Below, in pieces: positions 45,047 to 57,300 of a stretch of DNA of 64,000 nucleotides. Every line of letters begins with the position of its first letter. Positions within the stretch are counted from its first letter, which is position 1. The notes beneath the pieces were generated by a model. It ran no database searches, had not been told where the DNA came from, and saw only the letters and a program-made list of their open reading frames with translations. The stretch comes from Clytia hemisphaerica (lineage: Eukaryota; Cnidaria; Hydrozoa; Leptothecata; Clytiidae), in assembly GCA_902728285.1 (NCBI GenBank), contig CACVBU010000852.1:76009-140008 (forward strand). Reading direction: 5' to 3'. Both the position numbers and the translations under genes were made by a program.

Positions 45047-46112
45047 GATACTGTCGTGTTTCAATGAAATTCTAAACACACCACCAAATTAACCCGTGGA
45101 TTCGTGCAGACACCCGAGGTTACATAATCTCAGGAAGCCATTTATCCCCTTCCCCATTTCCCCCTATTCGCATAATTGAAGTCAATTTCTAAAACTCAAA
45201 GGCTGTTTGCCATTACCCCTTTTGTTTGACCCCTTTAACTACTTTCAAACCCCCTATTTAATTACCTTCCTGTTAAGCCTTCTTTATATTTATTTTACGA
45301 CTTATAATTTTGAGATACTAAGGCTAACGCCATTAACCCCAACCCATTATGTAATCAGGCAGTAGGGACCTAGTATATATAGAGGTCAAATTTTCTTTGT
45401 AAGTAGACAAGTAAACAAATGAAGTTATTTTCAACCTTCATCGATTTATTTTCACAATGTAAGTGTAACATTTTTTTTGTATCTTTAGGAGCTGGTTATG
45501 TTAAAGATTATTTTTGTAGGGAACTAACTTTGTCTCAAAGTTCATTCTGCACTCATCTCCCTTTTGTTTTAATATGTACTCTATCTGATCATGAAATTTA
45601 GTAAGTTCAGATCGAGGGCTCGGTAATCTCATTAAACCGCCCATTGAACCACTCTTTATATTAGACTGTTTCGACACTGTCAACATTTTAAAAAGCTTCT
45701 TTGAGTTTGAACTTCTTAAAAGCTGAATCGATGTTTTTAAATCATTTCGACCAATTTATCCAAAACCCCTTTTCAGATTTTCTCTGTTTTGATGAAAATT
45801 AGATTTTTTTAAAAGGTAAGACAAGTAGGGCCTCGACAATACATTTAAAAACATTGTTTTTGGCGATGAGAATATTTGCGCGATTTATAGGATAAATTTT
45901 TGATAAAATATAAAAGTGGTGTCTCCATAACTCGAAAACTTGTACGAGGCATCTGACTTATAGATGTTTGAGTTATGGAGAGTTCATTGTGTCATGTTTT
46001 ATATCTTTTATGGGAAAATTTGGTAACGCAATACATATATAACATATTTTTTTACTGACTAAACTTTAATCGATGATGTGATGATCACATTTTCAAAATT
46101 TTCCTTAACAAA
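45047..46112. other. Downstream flank of the secreted-protein gene, no further gene seen
   Basis: AT-rich sequence. I found no canonical AATAAA soon after the stop codon, so the transcript end is not defined. Confidence 0.4.
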
Positions 46113-46436
46113 TACTCTTAGGTTCCAAATAAACGCCCCCCCCCCCCCCCGCTTGTTAATTTTTCGAAAATTTTCCAACCCCCCGGACCTTATTAGGACC
46201 CCCCCCCGTTTATTAATCTCTAAGAATATTTTCAGCTGTCAAAGAGAAGGCTCCTTATTTTGCTCTAAATAGCCTGATTTTAGCCTATTTTTACCTTATT
46301 TTTGGGTTTCAGAAGTACAATTTCCATTCCCCCCGGCAATTAGGTCCCCCCCCCCCCGTTTATTAAAATCTAGAAAATTTCCCCCCCCCCCCCCCCCGTT
46401 TATTCGAACCCCCCGTTTATTTGGAACCTAAGAGTA
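46113..46436. mobile_element. MITE with long poly-C runs and TACTCTTAGG termini
   Basis: TACTCTTAGGTTCCAAATAA at the left is inverted at the right (TTATTTGGAACCTAAGAGTA), 24 or more matching bases with TA edges. Inside are several runs of 9-17 C, each next to CGTTTATT or CGCTTGTTAA, so the whole is a chain of degenerate C-run units. Confidence 0.8.
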
Positions 46437-46439
46437 CAT

Positions 46440-47160
46440 TAGCATTGTTTTTTATAAAATACAAGAAATCCAAACCCGTGAACAGATCTTCCTACAAAAT
46501 TGCAAGAAACATTTTCCTCTAAAAGATATTCCATCAAAAATAAGAGTCAGTTTTCCTACTAAAATACGAGAAATATTTTCCTTTATCGAAAATATGACAA
46601 ATCACTTTTCCTTCAAAAATACAAGAAATATTTTTCATTAAAAACAAAAGAAATATATTCAATCGAAAATAAAAGTCACTTTTTCCTTCAAAAATACAAG
46701 AAATATTTTTCATAAAAAACAAAAGAAATATATTCAATCGAAAATAAGAGTCACTTTATCCTACTAAAATATAAGAAATATTTTCCTTTATTAAAAATAT
46801 GACAAATTACTTTTCCCTCAAAAATACAAGTAACATTTTCCTCTAAAAATACAAGAAACGTTTTCAATCAAAAACACAAGACACTTTTTCCTACAAAACT
46901 AAGATGTATTTTCCTCTAAAAATACAAGAAACGATTTTCTTCAAGAAAAAAAAGATACAAAAAATACAAGAAATATTTTTCTGAATACAAAAGCTTTCCC
47001 TTCAAAAATATAAGAATAGTTTTCTCCAAACAAAGAAAACAAAAAGATACCCTTAAAAAATACAAGAAAAGTTTCCCTTATGAAACACCTAAATCTATTT
47101 TCCATTTTAAATTTTGTATACCATTTTCCTCTTAAAATACAAGATCCAATTAAAATAGAT
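46440..47160. repeat. Degenerate AAAATACAAGAAA minisatellite
   Basis: AAAATACAAGAAAnATTTTCCT recurs about every 30-40 bases. It yields open frames on the minus strand with KNISCIFEGK repeats, which are artefacts of the array. Confidence 0.75.
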
Positions 47161-47244
47161 AACGTCCCCAGGAGCAAAAAGACTTAACAACAGTACAGTA
47201 GAGTCAGAGGATCAAACCCGGGGGTGGGGGTATTTAGGCTAAAT

Positions 47245-47395
47245 ACACGCCTTTTATAAGAATAACTTCAATATAATAATATCAGGGTGAGATTTCGTTT
47301 TTAGAACAAGGCCTATGGTTTAGTATTATAGAAAAAAAGAATAATACTTGAGCCTCAGCCAAAGTACAGTATTCTTATAAAAAAGGGTGCATGTG
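47245..47395. mobile_element. Possible short TACACG-family copy
   Basis: TACACGCCTTTTATAAGAAT at the left and ATTCTTATAAAAAAGGGTGCA at the right are imperfectly inverted. Weaker than the other copies. Confidence 0.4.
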
Positions 47396-47512
47396 CTGGG
47401 TATGTGCAGTCGTAAAGGGTCACTTTTTTAAAAGGTCTCCCAAATCTCTTTAAAAGCTACAAAAAGTCGAAAAGTCTTACTAAAGGTCAGTTTCGCTGAT
47501 TTTGTCTCTCTC

Positions 47513-47740
47513 TACACGTTTTTAATATAAGAACAAACTATATAAGAACATAAGGCTTCGATGGCCAAGAACAAGTTAAGAACATTTTAAGGCTTTAAAC
47601 ACCCAATTTCTTAGAACAATGGACAAAATAACTCAAAAAAATGGCGAGAATTAGTGTATTAAGAACAATTTCTGACTTGAAACAAAAAGTTAAGAGTATC
47701 CGAAGGCTTCAAGAATTTGGATGTTCTTATAAAAAAGATT
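47513..47740. mobile_element. TACACG-family MITE, degraded right end
   Basis: It begins TACACGTTTTTAATATAAGA and ends near TGGATGTTCTTATAAAAAAG without a clean CGTGTA. Inner motifs AACATTTTAAGG and GGCTTCGA recur at 50990-51070. Confidence 0.6.
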
Positions 47741-48366
47741 CTGCAAGAATTTACATTTTCGAGAGGCCCGGTCCGTAAATACCCGACATTTTCTAACCCT
47801 TGTAGGGGGGGGGGCCTCCGAGGAATAGCGGAAAGTAGAAGGTTAAAAATGGAGAGAAAATCTTATTGGAATTTAGAAAAGGTCTTAACGTTAATGTTAG
47901 CGATTGTGTAAGGAAGGGATATATGAGTCTGTAATATTTGTTCTAATCATCTTTCTCTTGCCGCTAATCAAGCTTCTATATTGATTTTGGTAGTTAATAA
48001 GAATATGTTGTTAAATAAACTTTCGCCAAAGAGATCTCAAAGAAACAAAACAAATAAAAGCTTTTAATGCGTCGACCAGCGAAAGACGACTAGCAAATAA
48101 CGAATAGAAAAACTGCTAATAAAACACCTTCACAAAATAATTTAAGAAGAAGTACAAATAGAATTGAAAGATAGTCTCAAGAAAAGTTTTGAAAAAGGAA
48201 CTTGGAATTCACTATAAAAAAGAGTCTAAGGACTAAAGATGAACCGCATATGTTAACCAAGACATAAAATTTTGTTGGAATTTTTCTTGATTGAGGGGAC
48301 TGAAATCCTTGTCTTATTTGATTCGGTAATATAAGAAAAGTTTTACCAGCTCAATTGAATTTGGTT
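47741..48366. other. Upstream region of the adhesion GPCR gene
   Basis: The promoter and 5' UTR of the GPCR gene should lie here or further upstream. I see no convincing TATA box and no other gene. Confidence 0.35.
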
Positions 48367-51300
48367 ATGGATTTGTCATTAATCTTAATAAAATCGAGAT
48401 ATATCGTTTACTGGATTGTGCTTTTTATCATTTTAAAAGGTAAGCTTCATACTACACGCTTTTTTTATAAACACACCCAAAATTTTTAAAGCCTTCGGAT
48501 GTTATTAACTTTTTGAGTTTTAAGCCTAAACATGTTCTTATTTTGACCATTTTGTGAGTATTTTTGACCATTTTCCTAAGAGAAAGGGTGTTTTTGACTC
48601 ATTTCGGTAAGCTAGCCCAAAGACAATACAGCAAAACCATGAAGGTGATAAACATTAGGAGCTAGAAATAGCTATATATCTTTGGATAAGGTCTTACTCT
48701 TCCCCTGCATAACACGGTGAATTTGACCTTTAATCTTTAACATATACCTGCCACATATGTTGGCAATCCATTTGAAGAATGAATTCAACTGAACTAGATT
48801 TCATTTATCTGACTTATGTAAACATGTTTAAAAATTATTCATAGTTTCCCCAACATATGGGTCATCACATCTGATTCCAATATGCATACCAAAGACATAC
48901 CACATTCAATGCCCACCAAATCAAAGAATACATGTCGAAAGTGCATTGCTTGGACGAGATAGTCAACAACAGAGTCAAGCTTGTGGTAGCAGAGCACGTG
49001 TTTTTGTGAGATGTGTAGCTGATGTCAAAGGAAGTATATTACATCGGTGTGAAGGAAGAGCACGGTGTGACTTAAAGGTGAATTTCCAAGAGTTCAAAAA
49101 CCCGTGTAGTTATCCTGATGGAGAGCATTTGATGTTAAAGTACAGTTGTTTGGAAGGTAAAGACATTATTTAGGATAAAAATTAGGGGGTAGAGGACATA
49201 ACATTCTTCATGTACTATCCATGGACATAAGAAGTCTGGCTCCCCAGTCTGGTTGCCCAAGCAACCAGTTTGACCCTCCCAGAACAATAGATTCTTGCCC
49301 CTCGAAAGTGTGGATTACCCCCCTGATTATAAAATACCCTTAATAATATAGCTTATAACATTTCTCCGATGTACAAATATTTTCTCGAAGAGACTACCTT
49401 AAGAGAAGAAATTTTCGCGGAAATAAATTTCGCGGTTCACAGCTCAAAATTCGGAAGTTTCACGGAATTAAATTTCGCGGTTGAGAGAACTTTTTATTTG
49501 TTCTGCGAAAATTTCTTCCCTTCGATAAAAACTCGTAGCTTACTTAGTATACATCTTAACAAACGAATATCGAGACTCAAAAGAAGATTCTCAGCCTTGA
49601 AGTTGACGCAATGAACCTGATCTGATCCAAGAATCGTCTTTCCCAGTCAGATACAATGTCATTTCTCCTCCACGATCGGCAAAATCTAGTGCTATTGAAT
49701 CTGGTCCACACGCAGGGAGACATGTGGTAGGTTTAAGAAGAGTGATGTAAGTTGATTCATCAATTAAAAATAAGAAAGAAAATACCACGTTAAGAATTAT
49801 CGAGTACCAATTTCCACTGTAGCAGCAATCGCAAATGAGAAATGGCATTAGCTTTTCATTCGGAAACACTCGGGGAAACAGTGCCACTAATTCATCTTTT
49901 CCCAAAGTTCCATCACTGAAGCACCAGTTTCCAGTACCTTTCTCTCCGTGGCCAGTATAGTAAATAACAGGTTGAAATTTTTTACCACATGCTTGAAGGA
50001 GATCCTTGATTTTCCTTATTGCTTCATTCTTCGTCAGTCGGTCATCTTTAACAGTGTTGAATTTATAAAAGTTGTTCAATCGAAGCGCATCTTCCATATT
50101 TGCAATGTCTTTAGCAACTCCAGGTAAAAAGTTACCATTTCTGGCTTTCGAGCGCCGTCTGGAAACTATGATGTTATTCGGGGGACTTAAAGCCCCTGAC
50201 AAAATCAACCATTTTGAGTCGTTTTGTACAATGCCTTCATGCTTTAGGTTACAAATTTTGTATTTAGATACTTTAGATATATCTAAAGCCATTACTGCAT
50301 TAATTCACCCAAAACTCTTCTATATGTATGATTTTATTTTTCAATAACAAATGCTCTGATCCTCTAATAACTATCAATCTGTGTTTATGTGTCTCTCTCG
50401 CATCAGAAATCTTTTCGTTCTCTTGGTTCGTGTTCATTTCAATTTCCCCTGGTTTTGTCTCTAAATATTCTTTTGTTATTCCAAGTGATTATTTGTTCTA
50501 ATCATTTTCTTTGGCATTTACTAACAGTCATCACGTGCCTTTACAATGATTCAGCACTTTGGACTTCTTGCATATGTCAATCTTGTTGAGGGTAAATCAT
50601 TCCACGTTTTTTTTCTAACTACATGCTTTTTTTTTATAAGATAGAATGGTGTTTTTTCATTTCATCATGGGTATTCTTAACTCTTTTAGGAAAACCATCC
50701 TAAAATATTCTTACAGCATTCTTAGGTTAGGATATTTAGGATATTTAGTACATACGTCTAAAGCATATAATAGCATTTTTTTGTGAAAGGGACGAGCCTT
50801 ACTTGGGGGTAATGGACAATTTATAATTAAAAAGAGTAGCAAAATTCCATGATGGTGATATTCTTAGCATTATTCTTAATTTTTTGGCCATTTTAATCAT
50901 GGACATTCTTATACTCTCTCTCTCACTCTCTCTCTCTCTCTCTCATTCTTATAAAAGTGTATTCTTATAAAAAAAAGCGTGTATATAAGAGTATAAAGGC
51001 TTCGAAGGCAGAATATTATTTAAGAACATTTTAAGAATGTTTTTTGGGCTTAAGAATCAAAGCTACAAAAAATTTGGATGTTCTTATGAAAAAACGTGTA
51101 ATGTGTTAAAAAATAAATCCATTCCGAGAAATTTGAAATGCACTGCAAGGGTAGCAAATCCAGGAAAAATCATTGCTAGTTTTTGCCCAAAAATTCTGAT
51201 TATTTCGCTCTAAAAGGGTTGAAATTTGAGAAAAGTGCACTGCAAGGGTATAAATTTGACCAACTTTTGCTGCACTTTAAAGGGTGCGATTCTTTTTTGC

Positions 51301-54300
51301 CGCACATACCGTCAGTTGGTAAACCCATTGCCACCCTTGGGAAAATTTATAATTCTGAAAAAAGAATTAAACATTCGAAGAAACCTAGCCTGTACCAAAT
51401 ACAGGACGGAGGAGACGAGTTTTCCTCTTCTAGCTGAGCATGCGCAGATTATCCAACCGGACAAATTTATGACGCCACACCGCCTCCCCGCCATCTCCCG
51501 TCCTGTTGCTAAAGTTCTCTACTGAAAAGATAAGACGGAGGTTTAAAATATAGATACCAGTGGATACCCCTTAAAACCTACAAAGTTGAGTTTTGGGCTC
51601 TCTTAACCAACAAACATCATTTCATATTGTATAATTCACTTTTTTACAATCTCTAATATAGGTACTTTCATAAAATAACTGATTTCAAGAATTTTTAATC
51701 ATCGTAAAGTGTCGTAAAATTCAAAGTTACTGAAAAATTTATCAAGAAATCCCTTCAAAAAATCAAGTTTTTCGGACCTAGAGATTACACAAATGAATTT
51801 AACAAGGTCATAAAACCTATACTTTTTAGGTACCTATACTCTTGGTAGGTACGAAAAAATCATCTGCTTCTCCATGGTTACACCCCAAAGAAATCGTAAG
51901 GCCTTCAAAGTTCTATTTTAAAGCTCGTTTATGGTAGTGGCCCAAAAAGTCTGAAAACCGTCTTTCTCAAAACACGGTCATATTGCATACCAAAATATCA
52001 CAAATTTGATGGAGATTTAGAAAAAACATTAGTAACATACGTCAAAAATAAAAAAGTGAATAAAAGTTTTGACCCTTCAAAGCCGTTTTTTGACAAAAAA
52101 AGAGGCGCAATTGCATTATGAGAATAAAATCCTGAAAAATACAAATATTGTTTTGGGAATGGATTTCTAGCAAGTATTTGATGAATTGAAACACAGTTCA
52201 GCATCTGAATTGCAATTCCACAGTTTCAGTAAGTTGTGAGCAAGGGGTCAATGTTTGTAGGCTTTAAGGTGTACATGGTGAACGTTTTAAGGTGATTTGA
52301 TTTTAACATACAGTTTTCAAAATGTCTATTTACCAATGATCTATTTTTAGCATTAGGAACATTGCAGTGAATCACTGTTTAAAATTTGAGACTAAAAGGG
52401 CTATTTTATAAAAAGAAAATCCGGGATTTTAGCCCTCCCAAAAGAGTGAAGGGGGTTAAGCAATTTGGCACTTTTTTTAGATGTTCAATTAACAACAACA
52501 ACAACAACAACCAAACCTCCAACTACTCTGAAAGACAACACACCTGATCTCAGATTAAAACTCTGCTTGTCTTTATCTCTAAATCCAAGAGATTTTAGGA
52601 GCTATATTACGGCATACAAGTTTGGTACAAAAGGTCTACAGAGTGAAGGGGTTAAGTAATTTAGCACTTTTTTCAGATGTTCAATCAACAACAACAACAA
52701 CAACAACAACAACAGCCAAACCTCCAACTACCCTGAAAACAACACAATTTCACACTACCAAACAAAAATGTAAAGAAGAGACCATCAAGTTGATCATCGG
52801 GAAAAAACCTTATGATCAAAATGCAAGTTTCATTCAAATTGATGGACAGAAAAATGGATATATTGGAAAGTTAACAGTGGAAAATGAAGAAATTGATTCG
52901 TCAAACTACAAATATGATTTATTGAAGGTAAGCCCTAACTGAAGGAACATTTGCTTAGGAGAGCAGATTTAAACGACACAGTAATTATGTTTTTGTACCA
53001 CGAATTTGTAAGTGCTTTGTCGTAAAAACCTGCTCTCCTACGCAGATCGTTCTTCACCCATGTCTACGCTGCTGAGTTTAACAACCCCGTATCAGTTGAA
53101 TCTCCCGTCAAATTCTTTCGTTGTACATTAATCATTTCGTCCTAGGCACCTAGGCCATGCTAATCCTCCCCACTGAAAAATATAAATTCCTTTATGGTAG
53201 TTTTGATCAGGAAAATAAAATATAACAAATTCAGATAATCGAACTAAGATTTTTGGCAGTTCATGCCATGCAGAATAAAAAGAATTTCATGCTCCCCAGT
53301 GAAATTAATTCGAGATTGTCAAGTCTAAATCAGCTCCTGTGAAATCTTTTATCTCAAATCCAACCAGGTGTTTTTAAATACAACCGGAGCATCGAGAAAT
53401 ACCATCCGGTTGAAACTCCTGACACAGGGTTACCTTCTGAATCTACGGGACCGCGTTTTAGTCGAAACCGAGCCAGTTTAAACTGGCTATAAATACGATA
53501 ATTTTATTCAAATTTCATATCTCGCAAGGTTGACAGAATCGGAAATTGGAAATATAATAACACAAGCCAAAACCTGGTCCAAGAAGCTTTGAAAAAGATG
53601 TTATTATCGAGAAATGGACCAAAAGGTATACCATGTGAGCCGAAAGAAATTTCTACCCATTTCTGCATCGACAAATCCAAAGGAGTCATTTTAAGCAATA
53701 TTATTCCGATCAAAGCAGACACGATTGAAAAATATTCATTAACAGTTGAAGCAAGAAATAACTGTACAACTAAAAACATTACCTTTGATGTAGCTGTAAC
53801 ACCAAGTTGCTTTCCAATGGATCTTTTATATTCGAATGTGCAAAGTCATTGTCCAACATGGGATAAAAGACGTTTTGTGGATAGTAGTGCTATCGAATCA
53901 TGGCCGACAATGATCTTCAAAGTCTTTGTAAACTCTGGTATCGTTCTTGGACAGATAGAACTTGATTCCAACAACATTGCTTCCATCATCCCTGGCAGAT
54001 ATTTCATATACCTGAAAACAAGCGTAAAAACAAACGTCAGAACATTCGAATACATCCAAAATTTAGATTCTAATACTGGCAAATCTTCAGGGTTTTTAGA
54101 ATCTAAAGTCACAGGAACAACTCTAAAAGTGTCTTTTCACCAAGAAATTTTGATCACAAAACCAGAAACGATATCAATCACTATTGATAAATTTGGTATC
54201 GAGCATCCACACCTTTATTTCAAGACTAAAAATGCTTTAACATTATTTGGGTCGAACCAACTTAAGAAATGCCCTTTTGGTCAATGTCTAGAGCATTTTT

Positions 54301-57300
54301 CAACTTGGAGAAAAGCGTATATTGAATTGACGAAGAAAGGAGTCCACAACGAATGCATTGATGATCCTAGAATGTATTATTCATATTTGAGTTACTGCAA
54401 TGATGATACAGGTAAGGTTAGGGGGTTAGAACTGAAAAGTAACATCGAGTTTTGAGTTAAAGGGATAATCAGATATTTTGACTGTAGATTACTTCAAAGC
54501 TTCTGAGCAAAAAATCCAAATCTTCTGTCTAACTCTTTTCCAAAGTCGAGATATTGAAGTTATAAATTTTTGACTTTTACCAAAAAAAAAACAATATAAT
54601 TTTGACGTAAGAACATAGGCGGTTTTAGACCACGTCGAATTTATCAGTCAAAGAGATTTGTGATTGTAATTTCATTGTCTTTTAACGAGCTATGCACTCC
54701 TTTACATGTTTCTGACGTACTTGTTCTATTGTCTTAAATCTGCAAGTGCGTGTAAAAAGAGCCCATCTTCAGAGATTTCAAACTCGACTTTGGAAAATAT
54801 TTAGAAAAAAATATTTAGAGGTTTAGATCAGGACTATGGAAGAAATGTACAAGCTAAATACCTCGAACCATCTGTATATCCCTTTAAGCGTAAATTTCAA
54901 TTTCGATGTTAATTGTTTGTTAAACATTGCATGTGTTGTGCAGTGTAAGTTCCCAGAATAGCTTTTACCCATTCTGAAAGGAGTACTTTTAGCACCCGCT
55001 GCGTCATCTTTGGACATACTGCCGAGTTTATGTATTTGTGTTTTTTTTTTTGCGACGGAGGCGGTAAGTTCTTATTTGACTAGATCCTGACCAACTGAGG
55101 ACGACGGCAAATCAACGGTCAACCGTCCTCCATTTTGCGGGTCAGAACTGCGGGTTATTCCAAATCGCTTCAGTCACGCTGCCGTCCTCAAAAGTGGAAA
55201 TGTATAAACTCACTACTGTAGATATCTTAAGATATTTTGCATTGTCATTACTAGATCCCTATATCACTGTGGAGCCGAAGCAACCAATCTATAAGAAGTC
55301 TGTTACGCTAAAATGTAACGGGATACGTATCGACACCAATCGAAGCTCCATCAGATGGCTACAAGAGGATAAAGAGATTCAAAAAAGACGAAAACGATCA
55401 GAATTTGATAAAGGCATTTTCGTTTTATCTGGCGACAATTTTTGGCAAGAGGGTCACTACGTGTGTCAGTATGTGAACTCACGCAATGAAATGAAGACAT
55501 CGAAAAGTGTTTCGATTGCTTTCAAAGGTATTTTCGAATCATCTCAGATCTTATATGGGATAACAGTCTTTCGTACAGAGGATTTCGTGAACTCGAACAT
55601 ATATAACACAAATCGGCTTTTCCTGAAAAAAAAACGTATACCCCTGTTGAGGAGGTTTATCCTTCTGTGGCTGGAAATGCTGTAACGCCCCTGGAATTCA
55701 AGGCAATTTCAGGCTTAAACCCCTCTGGAACTCTGAATTTTAGTAGGATTTAAAAAGCTACTCCCCCCATAGAATTCCAGTTATTTTTGACAGATTTTTG
55801 TATCTCCTTATGGAATAGACGATATCGGCTTAACGTGAAAACTCAGATTTGACCTCCGAGAATTCCCCACAATGCTTTGTGCGGAAAAAATTTCACTTAA
55901 GCCGATATCGTCTATTCCGCCACAAATCAAACCTTACTCCCTTGGAACGGAAATGGACCTCTTCAACAGGGGGTATACGTTTTTTTTTCTAGAAAAGCCC
56001 AATGTCTCCTTAACTCGAACAAGTTTTCTGGTCCCTTCAATCAACAATGCTTTATAAACCTTACTCAATATCTTGAATATCTCAAAATTTCCATAATTTG
56101 AAAACAAATTCGTGTTCCCTGTACGTGTTTGAGTTATGGAGTCTTTATTGTTGTTGAAAGAGGCCATACAATAGAGTTACTGGAACTCAAATAAGCACGA
56201 GCTTTTTAAGACGGTTTTTTAGGTGAATCGACCGAAAAAGTTGTTCAAGTCAAGTAGACATTCGATTTATGAAACAGGTTCGAATTAAGGAGACTACTGA
56301 AGTATAGCGCCAATAATGACTCCTTTTGTTCATAGATTCATTGCATACAAAATTCCATTTCCAAATTTCAAGACAATCTTTTCAAGATCAGAAAAATACG
56401 AAAGGAGAAAGGCGTGATGCTTTCAAACTGTTGCGGGAAAAGGTTTGATCTAACTACTTTACAATTTTGCATTTTCGTGACCACTTTTTCTCTTAGATCT
56501 ATAAAGGCTGTTACAAGTAATTTTATGTCATTGGAAGCCCAAAAAAAGTGATATGAAATGAGAAAAAATTGATGTGTTGAAAAAGGTAATCACCAAGAGC
56601 AAAAAGTTGATGATGAAAATAGTTGTTGAAGCAAAGTTTTCCCTCTGAGATGGAAATTGAACTCAACACGACAAATTAGCCCAGATTTTGAATATTTTGC
56701 TGAAATTTGCTAAATATTTCACAGAGACGAAAATCTGTCTGAGACGGAAGAACTGTAAACACTGTGAAAAGTATAGCCTATACTAGACGTCACCCTCGTT
56801 TTTTTTACGCAATTAACGTCTATTCCACTTTGCGACTTTTCCGAATGTTTTGAGCCCGGGTTTTCGGGCTCTAAACATTCGATTTTTTTACGTCACTTTT
56901 AACTTTCGAAGCTCCTGCAGTAGCAAAATAATCGAAATTGCGTCAAAACACTTGAAAGGCTTCTATTTTTCAAAAATCGTCAAAGTGGAACTCACTAAGA
57001 AACGAGATGAAAAATTCCGGTTTTTAGTGAGGTGCTCGCTGTGAAAAGTATGGATCTTTTTAGATTCAACTTATCATCGGTAGAACGAACACTTACGATC
57101 ATTTCATGGTGTTTCGCCCAAAAGTCGTCAAACTCAAACAAAGGTGAGCATAAAACCTTTTGCAGGACGCGACGCCATGTCGAAAATGATTTAAAACTCC
57201 ACTGACTCTAGCTTACCAAAACAACGATAAGCAAATATTTAGTACACACGTTTATGCTCTCGTGTGTCATTTTTGGAATGCTAGAGTTTTATTATTTAAC

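Noticed and set aside
46534-47177. Minus-strand frames with KNISCIFEGK repeats
   Set aside because: They arise from the AAAATACAAGAAA minisatellite.
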